DNA of 64,000 nt from Glandiceps talaboti (GCF_964340395.1 NC_135556.1:18282001-18346000); one strand, 5' to 3'; positions 13,701 through 26,410 are shown, numbered from the stretch's first letter. Notes: a model not told the origin generated them from the sequence alone. Program-made: numbers and translations.

Positions 13701-15396
13701 TCAGAGTGGAATCTGATTCTGTAGCCGGTAGTGAAATTCTAACATTCAATACACCAAGAGTATTACTTTTCTTTCGACTTTGAAGTTTCTTAGGTATGTG
13801 GGACAGTGTTGATATTGATGTTGACGATGCTTCCTGAAGTTCAGTACTTGTGGTAGATGAGGGAGTACAATCTGCTGCTTGAGTTGTTAAACTGGTACAA
13901 CTGGACTTTGATGATACACTTGGTTTTATAGCTGATAGTGGTGGCATTGGCGGAGTCAATTTTGGCAATACGGAAATCTCCTTTACAGTGCCTACACATG
14001 CTTGAGTAGTTGTACTTGTAGTTGTTGCCAAAGGTAGTGTAGATGATGCAAGTTGATATCCTGCTGTAAGAGTTGTAATGTCTTGTGTTACAGGAGCAGC
14101 TGTATGGTTTCTTTCATTGGCTGCTGTTACATCTGTTTTTGATTCCTCATCAGGAGTTTGTGTAATAGAAGAAACAGAAGTTTGAGATTTGATGGGAGAC
14201 CCAGACAGTGGTCTAGTTGATTGTGGAGAAGTGATATTCTTACTATTAGATGAAATGGAAGAGGTTACTGTGGTAACTGATGAAGTGGGAGCTGTTACTG
14301 TGGTAACTGTACACTCTCGAGTAGTTGCAATGATTGGGGTAGTTTCTGTTGAAGTTGATGTCGTGACTGTGGTGGAAGACATAGATGGTTTTGAAGTTAT
14401 AGGGATGGTACAAGCTATGGGAGCAGGAGTTGCAGTCACTGTGGCAAGAGATGGGGATACTGATGTCAAAGCGATGCTCTTTGAAATGCTGGTGGATGTT
14501 GACATCACTGGCTGGCTTATTTGGATTAGTGATGGTGCCTGTGTGGGGATTGGTCTGATTAGAGCAGTATTAGGAATAACGACAGGTAAAGGCTTCTTGT
14601 CTCGATACGATATCAAGGATGACATTGTAATATTTGGACTAACACTAGTAACAGGTCTCAAGCTTGGCATCAAAGCAGGCGTGATAAGCAATTTTCTTTC
14701 TTCAGAAGCTTCTGCATCAGCTGCTTGCGCTAATTCGATAACCGAGTCTCGAACAATCTGACAGTCATTAACTTTCATGATGTGTGCAGGACTGATTCCA
14801 GTCTGAAACCTTATCATGGATGCATCTGACTTGACAGAGACTGAAGAAATCTCACTTTCATTTGGTGGCTGGTTGGGAAACTTCTTTGGAACTACATAGA
14901 CAAGGGTTTCATCAAGTGCTATCTCATCTGCCATGCTTACTTTAACTACCTGGCGACTAGCACATGCTCGTTCACCTTTCAAAGTGGGAGCTATGATCCT
15001 CTTCGTTGGTGGATCTATAGTTACAGTTCTTGGACTAGGAATCCTAACTGGTCTCAGTATTTGCTTGTCACCTATGATAGTTGTTGGTACCAGTATTGTA
15101 CTTCCTGGCTGTAGTTTAATTGTTTCCCCCTTACCATTTGTAACTGTGGCAAAGGATGCAATCTTTTCTGGGTCATTCGAGTCAGTATCTTCCTTTTGGT
15201 CTTCAGAAGGTGTATTGGTACCAGAAGTATTTGGATTCACTTGAGATATTGCAACTGGGACAAGCATAGTTCTTCCTGCACATGATGGATGAGGAACACT
15301 CATAAAACCAATCGGTTGTGCTGGCATGCTGTTTGTTTTCATGCTATCTTCACTACTACTACTAGTACTAGTAGTAGTTGTTGTAGCAGTAGTTGT

Positions 15397-15440
<44 letters not shown>

Positions 15441-18400
15441 TAGTAGTGTTTGACATTGATGAAAAACCTGCAATTGATACAGGTGTCCTGATTGTTTGTA
15501 CTAATGGTAGAAATTTTTGTTGTGTTAGCACGTCTGTTGATCCTGGTAACATATATTTACCATATGAATTGGCTGCAATTTCTTTGGACCCTGGGAACAG
15601 GTATTCTGATGGTTTAATCTTGGGTTGATTTTGTTCAACCGATGTAATCTTTCCCTCTCCACTTCCTAGGGGGTTCAAAGTTGGAACAAGTCTGCCAACG
15701 CCTTCCTTTGTAAAGGTAATAACCTGTCCAGGTTTGACAACCTGACCTCCAGGAATAGTGCCACTAATTGTTTTCACAGACGAAAAGGGCACTTTGATGA
15801 CTTTTGGCCCTTTTAGACCTTGCCCCGACTGCACTGCATTTGTCAAAGAAATTGACATTGAACTTGATACTGTTACTGATGATGAAGTCAAATTTGGATT
15901 GATTTTGGCACTGGCAATACTAGAGGTTGGTGTAGAAGCAATATTGACAGGTACAATTGAAACCTCTGAAGTTGCAGCATTGTTGTTAGAAGTGGATGGT
16001 GTACTGGCTTCCGATAATGGCATAGGGCTTGACTTCATACCAGGCTTGCTTGAGTTCACTGTGTCTGAAGACAGATTATTGTACTTGTCTGGCAAGACTG
16101 TTTTTCCAGCTGTTACCTTTCCAGTCATTTTGGGTTGTATTAAAACATCAGATGGTTTGTCTGCAGACAGTTCTGTTGTTGTTGTTGGATTGTCTTGTTG
16201 TGTTCGTGCCACCGAGGATAGTGATATTGTTGTCACTGTCTCACTACAGGACTCTTCTTTCAACTCTGTCGTTGTTTCTTCACCTGCCATTATTTCAATT
16301 TTATAACGCCCAATTCGCATTGTTTCACTACCAACAGTAGTAGTCTCACCAGAGCTGTGTTTAGCAATGTATCGTAAGATTTCATCTTTCCGAGTATTCC
16401 AGTCACAATCAGACACTATTTCAATAACTTTGGCTGGAGGACCCAAGGTTTTCTTTGGGTCAAAAAGAGGCTCTAATACATGCTTGCCAGGTTTTCCTAA
16501 AGTGTTTTGAACACTTTGAACAGATACAGTACCCTGTACTCCATCCTTAATTGATGGAGATGTTCCTTTTTTCCCTTCCCTTAATTTGTGGAGTAGTTCC
16601 TGTACAGTGTTATTGTTGCCCATTGGTTTGGGGGGAAATTGTTTTGGATTTGAAGCTTGCTGTGTTGCAATACTACTCTTCTCTCTGGAACATGGTAGAG
16701 GTTGCAGTGATGACATGCCTCTGCTTGTAGGGCAGGTTGGATGTAGTACTACAGTAACAACGGGATTTGGAGGGGTTGTGACTGGAAAGCATCGGGTGAC
16801 AATAATCTGTTCTTTTGGTTGTTTCTTTGTGCAACAGATGATGGGAATGTTTTCCTGGTATGATTTCTTTGGACCTTGTGGAACCATTGTAAGTTGCTTC
16901 TGTCTACCATTACTGGAAACTTGGTCATATGAAGAACTGTTCTTTTCATGATGCGATTTCTTTGAATTTTGTTGAACTATTTTCAGTTGCTCCTGTCTAT
17001 CATTACTGTGAGCTTGGTCACATGTAGAATTGTTGTTACTAGCTTTACATCGACACCTGACTTTCTTTCTGTAGTTGTACACAGCAGCTCTAGCACAAGT
17101 GGACACTTCACAGTAATCAGCTGACTGCGATTCACTCAAGTATCTGGAATCAAATTTTTCTTCCTTCTGATAAATAATTCCCAATCGCGGGTTCAAAATT
17201 GATGTAATTTCATCAGCAGTTGATTGGGGAGCAGATTCTTTTTTGTTTTCTTGTCTTGATTTAGTCTTTCTCTTGGGACTTGTCAATTCAGTGATTTGTG
17301 ATGTACCACCATGCCACAGCAGTTTTGTGTTCTTTGGCTCTTCAGGAAAGAACATACCTATACCATCATAGAAAAGCATTCCTAGTTCCCTGAAATAGGA
17401 TGGCCTCTTCTTGATGCGAGTACTGCGGTGTTTCTCACTCTGTTCTGTATGGCACACACATTCCAAAATGCACTCTGTTTTTCCACAATGATCCTTATTT
17501 TTAACAGGATTATGTGGAATATCAATACTGTCACAAATGCATCCCAACCGACAAAATTCTCTCCTACAAGGTGGTGGATTTTTCCATTTTCCTGTGACAG
17601 GTTTGAGGTACGGTGTTCTTGCAGTTTCGTCATACTGTGGTTGTTTGTCCGATCCATCTGGCAATGGAATACCGTCATCAGTACTTTTTGGATAAGCAGT
17701 AGTTACATTATCTGCTTTCACCAAATGTTTCTTTTGACATGGCTTTTTCTGGGCTGAGGTATTGGCCTTTTTCATCTTTGCCTTCAACCTCTTGAGTTTT
17801 ATCCGCTCAGCTTTACTTAGTTTTTTCAGAACCTGCCTCTTCTGAGGAGAGTTAAAGGGAATGAAGCTGTCACCTTCTTCTCCTGTAGCCAGAGCAGATA
17901 CTGCTTCTAGTGCTCTATTCACTGTAACAATGTTAGCCCCTGAAGTTTGTTTTTCACGCAACTGTTGCTTACTTTTCACTTTCTTTCCTCGAGAGGGTTT
18001 CAACATCTTAACTTGCTTGTTCGACGGCATGTGTTGGACCAAACGACTATTAATTATCTTGAATTGTGTGCCATCAGAGAGTGAACGACAGCTGTCTGTA
18101 GTGTTCTTCACAATGATACTTCCTTTGTAACACAGCGAGGACACTTGAGGTGGCAGTGGACTTGTTCTTGGTGGGTTTTCCGGTATGAATTTGGGTGGTA
18201 GTTGTCCTGCAGACACTTGTGGTATTTGCCCTATTTGAGGCATGTTTACAGTATGAGGAAAGTGTTGATATTGAAGAGCACCCCTCACTTCTGGATGCAT
18301 CATTCTATTGGTTTTGATAACTTTTCTCATCATGGGCGATGTGGGTAAACTCTTCCGCGAGGCAACTTTTGTGTGTGATTTAGGCATCTTTTTCAAGCTC

Positions 18401-21400
18401 TTTGAAGGCTGCATGTTTTGCTGCTGGATGGGACCCACATTCTCAGGTTTTGATGAAGCAAATGGAGGAAGGGTTATTCCCTTTCTAGCCATTACAGACT
18501 GCAAAGTCTTTATTGTAGTTGTTGATGCTGGTCTTGAAGGAATCTTAAAAGTGACACCAACTGTCTTGCTCTGAAGCAGTGGATGAGAGTACTGGTTTCC
18601 ATGTCCCTTCTGCTTTCCATCCGAAACTTTCTCATTTTCTTTCAAATACTCATCCAAAGTATCGCTAACAAAAGCTGACTTTTTTGTTGCTGTGGGTGCT
18701 TCAAAATTTCTGAGTGCCTTGTGTTCTAAAACTCCAACATGTCCCTTATCCTTGACACTTGGTGGACCTTTTGTTTGGCTTTCAGTTGTAACATTTGCTG
18801 CAACCTCACCGTCATAAGAATTCAGCATCTTGGTTAAATCTGCAATTGAAATATTATCAGATGCACTCTGAGGTGGCATTTTTTTCTTCTTGGCAGTTTT
18901 CTTTTTCTGTGTTACCAATCTCTTCAGACCTACTCCACCAGCAGCACCCAATCTCATATTGACATTCATTGCACCTCTTGAGGGAGTATTACTATTTCCT
19001 AGCAGATTAGGTTGCCTGAACTTCTGCTTCCATCCTTTGATTTTAGTGATGTCATTCGTTTTTCCTTTCGGTGATACATATCCAACAGTTTGTCCTTCTT
19101 CAGCAGATGGCTGTAACTGTATTCCAAGCTCTTTTAAATTCAGACTAACAAGTAAACCTTCTTTCAAGTCAACACCACCTTTCTTTAGGTCAGGATGCAA
19201 GGTATCGTGACTCCTAATTTTCTTCAGTTCAGCTTTCAACATCTGTTCATATTTCTTGATTCTCATGTGAACACCCCTCATGCTGCGATATTCTTGGGTA
19301 CTTCCTTTCTTTGGCTTATCTTTGTTACTCTCCTCAATTTTCTTCTGAACATCCATCACATGGTACTGAGAGATATCCATCAAGAAGTCAACATGTTTCA
19401 TACCAAGTTCTTTACGTGCACTTTTCTCAACATTAACATGCGCACTCAAACTATCCTTATGTGAAAATGACACAAAGATGAGACCTTCAATGTCATCAAA
19501 GTCTGGTCTGATATTCTGTATTTGAGGTGATACCTGCTCTTCAGGTAAACTTGAAGATAGACTCTTCTCAGGGGTCTTCAAGACACTGGAACTTGACAGA
19601 GAACTAAGTGACAGATTCAAATCAGAAACACTCAAGGATGTATTAATCAAGTTGGCAGCACCAGTTGAATGTACAGGAGAAAGACTCTGTAATAAATTTC
19701 TCTGAGCAGAAATGGCCTTCCTTTGGACGTTTTGTGTCTGTGATGTGTTCAACTTCACTGGACTAGACTCACGAGTATCGTTAATATCATACATTTCCTG
19801 ATCAAGGTCATAGCCTCCGAGAAGTTGAATGTCCTCTAGTGAAAGCTCATTTTCATTCCCCATACCATTATCAGTCCTTTGATTATTTAACTGGTGATTG
19901 CTCGTTTGAGTTCCTTGTACATCTTCAATAACTGTCTCAATCATTTGTTCAGATGACATCCTGTTACCTTCAGTGCTTCCAGATTGTTCCACAAGCATGC
20001 TGTTGTTAAATTCATCTGATGACTTTGAAGTATTCTGCTGCTTTGCTGTTTCACTTGCTGTCAATGTAATTAGCACATTGCTTGTTAGTTCATTAGGAGA
20101 TCCACAAGTTGTTGAAGTCATTTTTGCACTGATTTCCCCTCCTGTACTTTTAGGAAACTGTAATTTATTTGGTGATGTGTCTTTTGGCCAGCTTAGCTGT
20201 GGATTCAATGTAGAAGGAACTAATTTCATTATCACTTTGAAGGGTTGCTTTCCTTTACTTTTATCAACAACATGTTGTTTTTCTTGAGACAAAACATATT
20301 CAGAAACACCTTTTCCAAACGTTACAAAAATATTTCTGTGTGTTGGTGACACAACCTTGTTTGAAGTTTGTGTGTCATTCTTCTCATTCTCATATCTTGG
20401 TTTCTTTGGAGTTGTGTCGTCATCTATGGTAGAACTTCTTTTTGAAGGACTAGAGGATTTTGATGCATTTTCTGGTTTTGCAGTCGATGACAGAGGAGAC
20501 AGAGAGGGACTATTTTTTGTAGTTGCAGGATTTATAGGTTTTGTTGTCCTTGCTGAAGATAAATTCTGCATGACGGTAGTATTTGATACTAGAGATACAG
20601 AGTTTTCCTGAGAAATTGGGAATTTCACTACTGCTTTTGGTCTGAAAGTTACAGATTGTGAGGCCTCCTTTGGCATGTTTTTAGCTAGAGGAGAGGCTGA
20701 CAACTGGCTTCTTGTTTTCTCAACAGAGGAAACTAAATGTTGATACTCTTTTGGTAGAGGTCCAATGGAAACAAGGGGATATTTTCGTTGCTCATAGATC
20801 ACCTCACTCCTCAAGTCCAATTTTTTGATAGCTTGGTTTGGAATCACTTCCGGTATATTCATGTTTCTTTTCTGCAATCTTGGACTAATTCTAGTAGGAC
20901 TCATATCAAGAACTCTTCTACTTGTCGGTTTGCCAATGGATGTTGCTGTTTTCTTAGGGGATGACTGCAATGACTCTTGGGATGAATTTTCTACGGTAGC
21001 ACGAAGTAGTTCTTCCTGTTTTCTACAGCTAATTGGAATATATTTTCTTCCCATTGTTAGACTCTGCTTTCCCTTTGACACATTCTGTTCGTTCTTGTTA
21101 CTCCTCACTGATGCTTTATTACTTTTGTCAGTTACTATGTTTCCCTTTGATAAGTCTTCATTCTTTTTGGGACTAGCAGAACACATGTTCTTTGCAGACT
21201 TTGTCATTCCAGTGACCATTGCACTGCATGTTTTTTTGTTACTTTCAAGCGTAGTCTTCCTTGCCGTGACAGAAATTGGTCCACTTGCATCTGACGAAGA
21301 CTTGGTGGCAGCAACAACTTTATGAGAACCTCCCAGAGGATTAGCATGACTAGCTAAACTCTGCAGCAGTTGTCTGGCTTCCATTACTTTGCCACTGTGG

Positions 21401-21534
21401 GTAGATTTCCTTGCTGTAATCTTCAATCTCTTCAGGTCTGAGTCACTGCCATTCAACTTGGGAGATGTCTGCTGCATGCTGGTACCAGGTCTGTTTTTGA
21501 TCGTTGTTGATTGAAAATTCCTCGGTGATGCCAT
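9312..21534 (-). CDS. mga: MGA (MAX gene-associated protein) orthologue, three coding exons, 3471 aa from MASPRNF
   Basis: Exons are 21547-12682, 11635-11524 and 10762-9312. The junction phases agree (0, then 1) and all sites are GT-AG. MGA dimerises with MAX through a C-terminal bHLH-zipper, binds E-boxes and acts as scaffold for the non-canonical Polycomb complex PRC1.6. Visible support: a conserved block near residues 675-830 (FDDIEGLIFVSF, LHPDLKKGGVDLKEGL), a Cys-rich MGA block near 1320-1365 (CRREFCRLGCICDS, HCGKTECILECVC), then a conserved GMLFYDGIGMFFPEEP segment, and a bHLH near 2905-2945. The rest is low-complexity Ser/Thr-rich sequence. No T-box is seen, although vertebrate MGA has one at its N-terminus. 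The frame stays open upstream of the ATG as far as the acceptor, so upstream coding exons cannot be excluded. Confidence 0.88.
11524..11635 (-). CDS. mga: MGA penultimate exon, leucine-zipper helix
   Basis: 112 bases between TTTATAG and the donor CTAG/GTAAGG. Translated in the phase set by the big exon it gives ATTELKELKAHEIRLAVKE and then a Lys-rich helix ending LLHLVREL. This charged amphipathic helix directly follows helix 2 of the bHLH, as expected for a bHLH-zipper. It is too short to appear as a long ORF and is supported by the matching phases (0 in, 1 out). Confidence 0.85.
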
Positions 21535-21547
21535 TTTTGTTTTCTCC
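12682..21547 (-). CDS. mga: MGA giant exon (8.87 kb)
   Basis: Starts after the acceptor TTCTGTATTACAG at 21548 and ends at CTCAAG/GTAAGT. The proposed start ATG is 21534-21532 (MASPRNFQ); the 13 bases before it are open in frame (EKTK). The exon has 2951 codons with no interruption. Near 15370-15440 an uninterrupted Thr/Ala run is encoded by a compound GTA/GCA-type repeat. The bHLH is at the 3' end: basic RERERR, then FMNDLFCNLKKLLWG and RLAKLAVLLK. All large plus-strand frames inside (for example 14189-14761, 15758-16306) are antisense shadows. Confidence 0.9.
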
Positions 21548-21559
21548 CTGTAATACAGA

Positions 21560-22139
21560 AAGATAAATGAAACTGTCATTCAAATAAATTTGACCTTACA
21601 GGTATAAAATCTGTTCAAGTTGAAGGCACATTTCATGGAGTGTTTTACAGTTTGCATTGACATGTTACATACAATACCATATACAGCTGTAATTAAGTAT
21701 ACTACATGTACACTACACTATGCACAAGTCAAGTATTTGTCTTGTAACAGTAAATATGAATATGTACCCTTGTCGTCATATGTCATGACAACTTTAAATC
21801 ACTGGTTTTGTGGTGCTCGTACGAGAAGTCAAAATGTTCCAATTCATCATTATTTTTCCTGAAATTTCATATATTATGCTTAGGGAGGGATCATTCTATT
21901 ATACCTTAATATTTTTCAACCAGAAAATACTCTTAACCTTAGGGTTTGTCACAAGGCCCCACAAGCCACTTGCATTTTCCTTGGCTGTATTAAGACATGA
22001 GTAATATACAACTTTTTTCATTCCATGATAACTGGTTTGAAAAAAGATCATCACTGAACACAATAAACTACGGTTGATGTACCACCTAATCACTAAAGAC
22101 CACAAATACATTGTATATATGTACAAAGTATGTCAAATT
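21560..22139. other. MGA upstream flank or intron, nothing seen
   Basis: Directly upstream of the MGA giant exon on the minus strand. No T-box-like or other coding segment was found. Confidence 0.4.
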
Positions 22140-22701
22140 AATTAATGATTAAGTACACCGATTACTAAATTTAGCATTGGTGGATTTTGCTAAAAGAAAG
22201 TAAAATCACTTCTATAAGCCATACCTCTGAAACATAGGTTTGTTGAATTCTATGCACTGATGATATACATGTACAACTGGTTAATATGATTAAATAATTA
22301 TACAGATTATCAAATTTAACACGGGAGAATTTTGCTCAAAACTAATCAATTCTATAAGCAATGCCTCTAAAACACAGGTTGCATTGATGATGTATAATTG
22401 GTTAATATGATTGAATATACAGATTACCAAATTTATCACGGGTGAAATTTTCTCAAAAACTAATCAATTCTATAATAAAGCCATACCTCTAAACAAGGGT
22501 GGCACTGATGATGTATAATTGGTTAATATGATTGAATATACAGATTACCAAATTTATCACGGGTGAAATTTTCTCAAAAACTAATCAATTCTATAATAAA
22601 GCCATACCTCTAAACAAGGGTGGCACTGATTATGTATAATTGGTTAATATGATTAAATATACAGATTACCAAATTTAGCATAGGTGGATTTTGTTCAAAA
22701 A
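22140..22701. repeat. ~120 bp tandem array, about five units
   Basis: Units share TAATTGGTTAATATGATT, ACAGATTACCAAATTTA, AACTAATCAATTCTATAA and CATACCTCTAAACA. Two middle units are nearly identical and the outer ones diverged. The array is interrupted by the element at 22702-23953 and resumes at 23954-23985 and after 29608, so it serves as an empty-site reference for both insertions. Confidence 0.88.
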
Positions 22702-23953
22702 TAGCACAAATGGTAATGTAGCACAACTGTAATGTTTTTGTAAAAATGTTTCTCCACATGCCGATCCATGCTCTATTATAGGTGTTCATTTCATGAATTA
22801 TTATCCAGTTGCCTATCCAGCCCTGTTGTTATCTTTGCAATAGACACGATCATTTGGCTGTTGCTATGGGCGTGGTCATGTTGCTAGACATATTTTGCAT
22901 ACATTTTTTGAATGTTCATGCACTGGTCTATGAATCCCTGATGTTATCTTTGCGGTATACATCATGATATGGCTGTTGCCATAGGTGGGAATCTTGGTGT
23001 GTGGTATATTAACATACATTTTTTGAAAGTTTATTCACTTGTCTCTTAATCTTGTTATCTTTGCAATATATGCACTCATTTGTCTGTTGCTATGGACTTG
23101 GCTTTGTTGCTAGGCACATTTGCATACACTTTTTGAATGTTTGCTACTTCTCTAAGAATCTCTACTATCTTTGTGAAATACACCAGTTTGGCTGTTGCTA
23201 TGGGTGTGATCATGGTTGCTAGTTATATTTGTATACATTTTTTGAATGTTTATTCACTTGCCTACCAGATGATGTGGTTACTTTAGCAAAATATATTGGC
23301 ATTTGGTTGTTGCTAAGGATGTGGTCATTGTGTCAAAATGTTTTGAACAAAATCTGCAGAATAAAACTTCGAGAAACATCTCACCAAATTTTTCATTCAC
23401 CAAGTACTTTTACAGATATGTTTTTTGACCAAAATTCACATTTTTATACCTAATTTGCATATCCCTGATGAGATTAATATATGTGTCATAGTTCTCCATC
23501 TACACATCCCTAGATGCATCCACATTAAATTCAGCCCAATCTACTCAGTAGTTTTGGAATTAAAGATTTTTGACCAAAAAAGACACATTTTAACTCTTAT
23601 TTGCATATTACTGATAGAATCATCATGTCATGAACATATCTTAATTAATCTACACACCCCCAAGAATGTTCCCACCAAATTACAGCCCAATCTGCCCAGT
23701 AGTTTTTGAGTTTAAGTTTTTGACCAAAAATGTCATTTTGTAACCTAAATCGCATACGTGTGATTCGATCACTTTGCTTTGAACAATTTCCCAAGTAGAC
23801 ACCATAAGTAATGTCCCCACTAAGTACCAAGGCAATTGGTCTGATGTTTTTCCAGTTTAAATCATCCACACACACACACACACACACAGACGGACAGACA
23901 GACATCCCATCATGCCTTTAACAGTACCGAACCTTATCAGTTCAGTTGTGCTA
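22702..23953 (+). mobile_element. Non-autonomous Helentron/pearl-like element with internal minisatellites
   Basis: Both ends are fixed by the interrupted tandem unit (left flank TTGTTCAAAAA, right flank AAACTAATCAA). The 5' end is TAGCACAA with an inner TAGCACAACTGTAA. The 3' end is CAGTTCAGTTGTGCTA, the inverse of the same motif. In order it holds about five ~115 bp units (GGCTGTTGCTATGGGCGTGG, CATACATTTTTTGAATG), three ~140 bp units (TTTTTGACCAAAAA, ATTTGCATA), a CA and GACA/GACGG microsatellite, and the terminal inverted motif. Known elements with this layout are DINE-1/HINE elements and bivalve pearl elements. No coding capacity. Family assignment is inference. Confidence 0.7.
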
Positions 23954-24352
23954 AAACTAATCAATGGTACACGCCATACCTCTAACAGGGGTGAACAAAT
24001 CATTTTGTGAACTGGTGGTCCCCGGACCAGTGCCTTAAAAAATCCAGTGGTCCTGCTGAAAGAATTAGTGGTCCGTGGTCCTTGGTCCCGCTAACGTGAA
24101 ACATTAAATCTTGCCTATGAATCTATATATTTAGACGTACACCACTTATAGTTGAACAATACCCAATTTATAATGATAAATATAAAGTTGACATGCTTGG
24201 TTTCAGTCAATTGACAATTCTATTATATTTGTAACGGTTATTTTTGACGCATCGATGAAACGAAAAATACTGAACGGCGACTTCACTTGGATTTCACGAA
24301 GGATTAGAAATATGCGACAAGAACATTGAAAAACAGTTTTACTTGGTCATGA

Positions 24353-24556
24353 TTGCAGTATGACGACAAAAGTTGTACTACGTTTTGTCAAACTTGTCTG
24401 GAAAACCCAGATATTGCAAGCAAATCATCACAATTGTACAAAGAAACTAACCCCTTCAAAGTTGATCCTATAAAATCTCACGAAAAAAAAAACTACGAAC
24501 ACATACATTGCCTGACTAGGAGTCCTTGTGTCCATGGTGTGACTGTGTCGAGATAA
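24353..24556 (+). pseudogene. hAT (ZNF862-type) transposase zinc-finger remnant
   Basis: The translation carries FCQTCLENPDIASKSSQLYK, then NPFKVDPIKSHEKKNYEHIHC. This is the C-x2-C ... H-x(4-6)-H/C finger with the LxxGTxxFKxxxLxxHExSxxH pattern of N-terminal TTF-like fingers in hAT transposases and ZNF862/KIAA1586 proteins. It is short, runs into a duplicated segment and has no catalytic RNase H-like domain, so it is a remnant. It lies on the plus strand, near the left end of the element, where the transposase start is expected. Confidence 0.55.
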
Positions 24557-24690
24557 AATCAAATTTACCAGTTGTCGAGGCTTTGGAAAAAGACCTAGGA
24601 ACACAGGGATTGCCTGACTAGAGGGAGTCCGTGTGACGGTGTGGAGATAAAATCATATTCGCCAGTTATCGAGGCTTTGGCAAATATCAT
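24507..24690 (+). repeat. Direct duplication of ~100 bp
   Basis: ATTGCCTGACTAG...GAGATAAAATCA...TCGAGGCTTTGG occurs twice in a row with small differences, inside the hAT-like element. Confidence 0.75.
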
Positions 24691-25190
24691 ATCACAGTGC
24701 TAAAATAGATACTTCGTTGACTATCTGTAAGTGTAACCCTAGAATCAGAATGTTCATTTGGTGTCATGCTGGTCAGTTGTTTTCCATAGCTCAAAAGATT
24801 GACCATTGTCCGTGTTGTCCATTTAAAACTTTACAGCCCTTCGCGTTTCAGATGGGTCTAAATTATTTACGAGATGGATAGCCACACATTACACAGCAAA
24901 TCTATTTGGGAAATGGTCGTTTATTTGAGAGGTACTATACGTAGTTTGGACACTGACGTCCTATGTTTACAGATAGTAACAGATAAGATATCGTGGGAAA
25001 TGCCTTGGCGCATACCATTTCTGTCTAGGGTTGGTCTTAGCACATTATTTTTACTTAGACCTAAATTACATGCAAGGAGAAAATGAAACAGGTGGTGTAT
25101 ATTTTTGATCGTGTAATGTTTTATCTATTACAAAGTAAACGATAACAAGCCATCGAAGATGACACAGCCCCCGCAGTGGATGTTTGAGAC

Positions 25191-26273
25191 TTAAAGTCCT
25201 AGCCCCCCAAAAAATAAAGTGTGTTTTGGTGGGGACAAAGAAAACAGTATTGCTTTTGCAAATTGCCATGATTTGTCAATTGGATGATAATAATGTGTAA
25301 CTGGTGCAGAATCACTAATGATTTTACAATAATTATCACTGTGCTGATAACTTGTTTGTGAAACAGTTCTTTGTAATTTGTCTGATTTACACACCTGTGT
25401 CATGCTATGGACTCTATATGTAGCTATCTCACAAGTGTTTTTGTGGGTTAATGTTTGTTGTTTTGTTGAATATATCTGTACCTTTTTTAAATGAGGTTTT
25501 GTGACATTAATTTTAAGTACACATGACAAAGGTTGTGAAACAGTTCTTTGTAATTGGTCTGTTTTACACACCTGTGGCATGCTTTTGACGCTACATGAAG
25601 CTGTTTCACTAGTATATTGTGTTAATGTGTCTTGTTCTGTTGAATACATTTGTACTTCCTTTAAATCAGGGTTCGCGACATTAATTTTACGCGCACATGA
25701 TCTTTCTGTTTTTGAGAAATTTTTTTTATTATCAACTTTAAGTGTTTGTTTCGTCTTATGTATATACTTTTCTTCAGTTGTACATGTTATGATGGCAGAT
25801 GAACATATCCCATAATGTGCTGTAAGGTTAAAGGAATCACTTGGACTATTTGTTGTATAGACTAGTGTAGGAGTAATTTCAAAAGCCACACTTGCAAGAG
25901 AATCCTCAGTCAATGTTGATGTTAGTTGTCTTAAATGGGTACAGAGATCATGTATTGTCTTGAAAATGATAAGAACTGCATGTACATCAGGCATTGAATA
26001 ACCTTGATCATTTCTGCTATGAGGATTGAACAAGTGGAACTGGTCATCTTGAGTAAATAATGCCATACCATAGTCTTTCACTATAAGAATACACTGGGAT
26101 GAAATTTCTAGAGCACTCTCAAATACACTCTCCATTTTATGAAATTCAATATCAGTGGTAGGAGTAAATTGTTGGATCCTGTACTGGTTTACAAGCATAC
26201 AGACACAACAAAGGCACACACCTTGCACAACAGACATAAATACAATAACAAAGTTCTCAGAACCCGAGAACAC
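25191..26273 (-). pseudogene. C76-like cysteine protease, C-terminal half, with 57-60 residue internal repeat
   Basis: The frame (360 aa) contains LFNPHSRNDQGYSMPD followed by HAVLIIF and a helical segment. This matches the His-containing second half of peptidase C76-like (tegument deubiquitinase-like) domains found in many invertebrate mobile-element proteins, preceded by the expected FESALEISSQCILIVKDYG strand. The usual Asp of the D-x-H catalytic pair is Asn here. The Cys-bearing first half is missing from this strand; a matching piece lies on the plus strand at 26.85-26.94 kb. The C-terminal part holds two diverged copies of a unit starting KINVANPDLKEVQMYST / KINVTKPHLKKVQIYST. Probably a broken mobile-element gene; expression unknown. 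Confidence 0.55.
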
Positions 26274-26410
26274 TTTTCAGTTGAGGAGGTTAAAGTAGGA
26301 TTTGGGCACCGTCCCAAATTAACTGCTGGTCTGAACATAGACCACTAGAGAACTAGAGAACACAAAGAGAACAAAAGCAAAGACAACAACCAAAATCTAA
26401 TAAAACACAT

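Noticed and set aside
12683-21325. Many long plus-strand open frames within the MGA exon
   Set aside because: They are antisense to a continuous 2951-codon frame with conserved domains, consist of low-complexity reflections, and have no family features.
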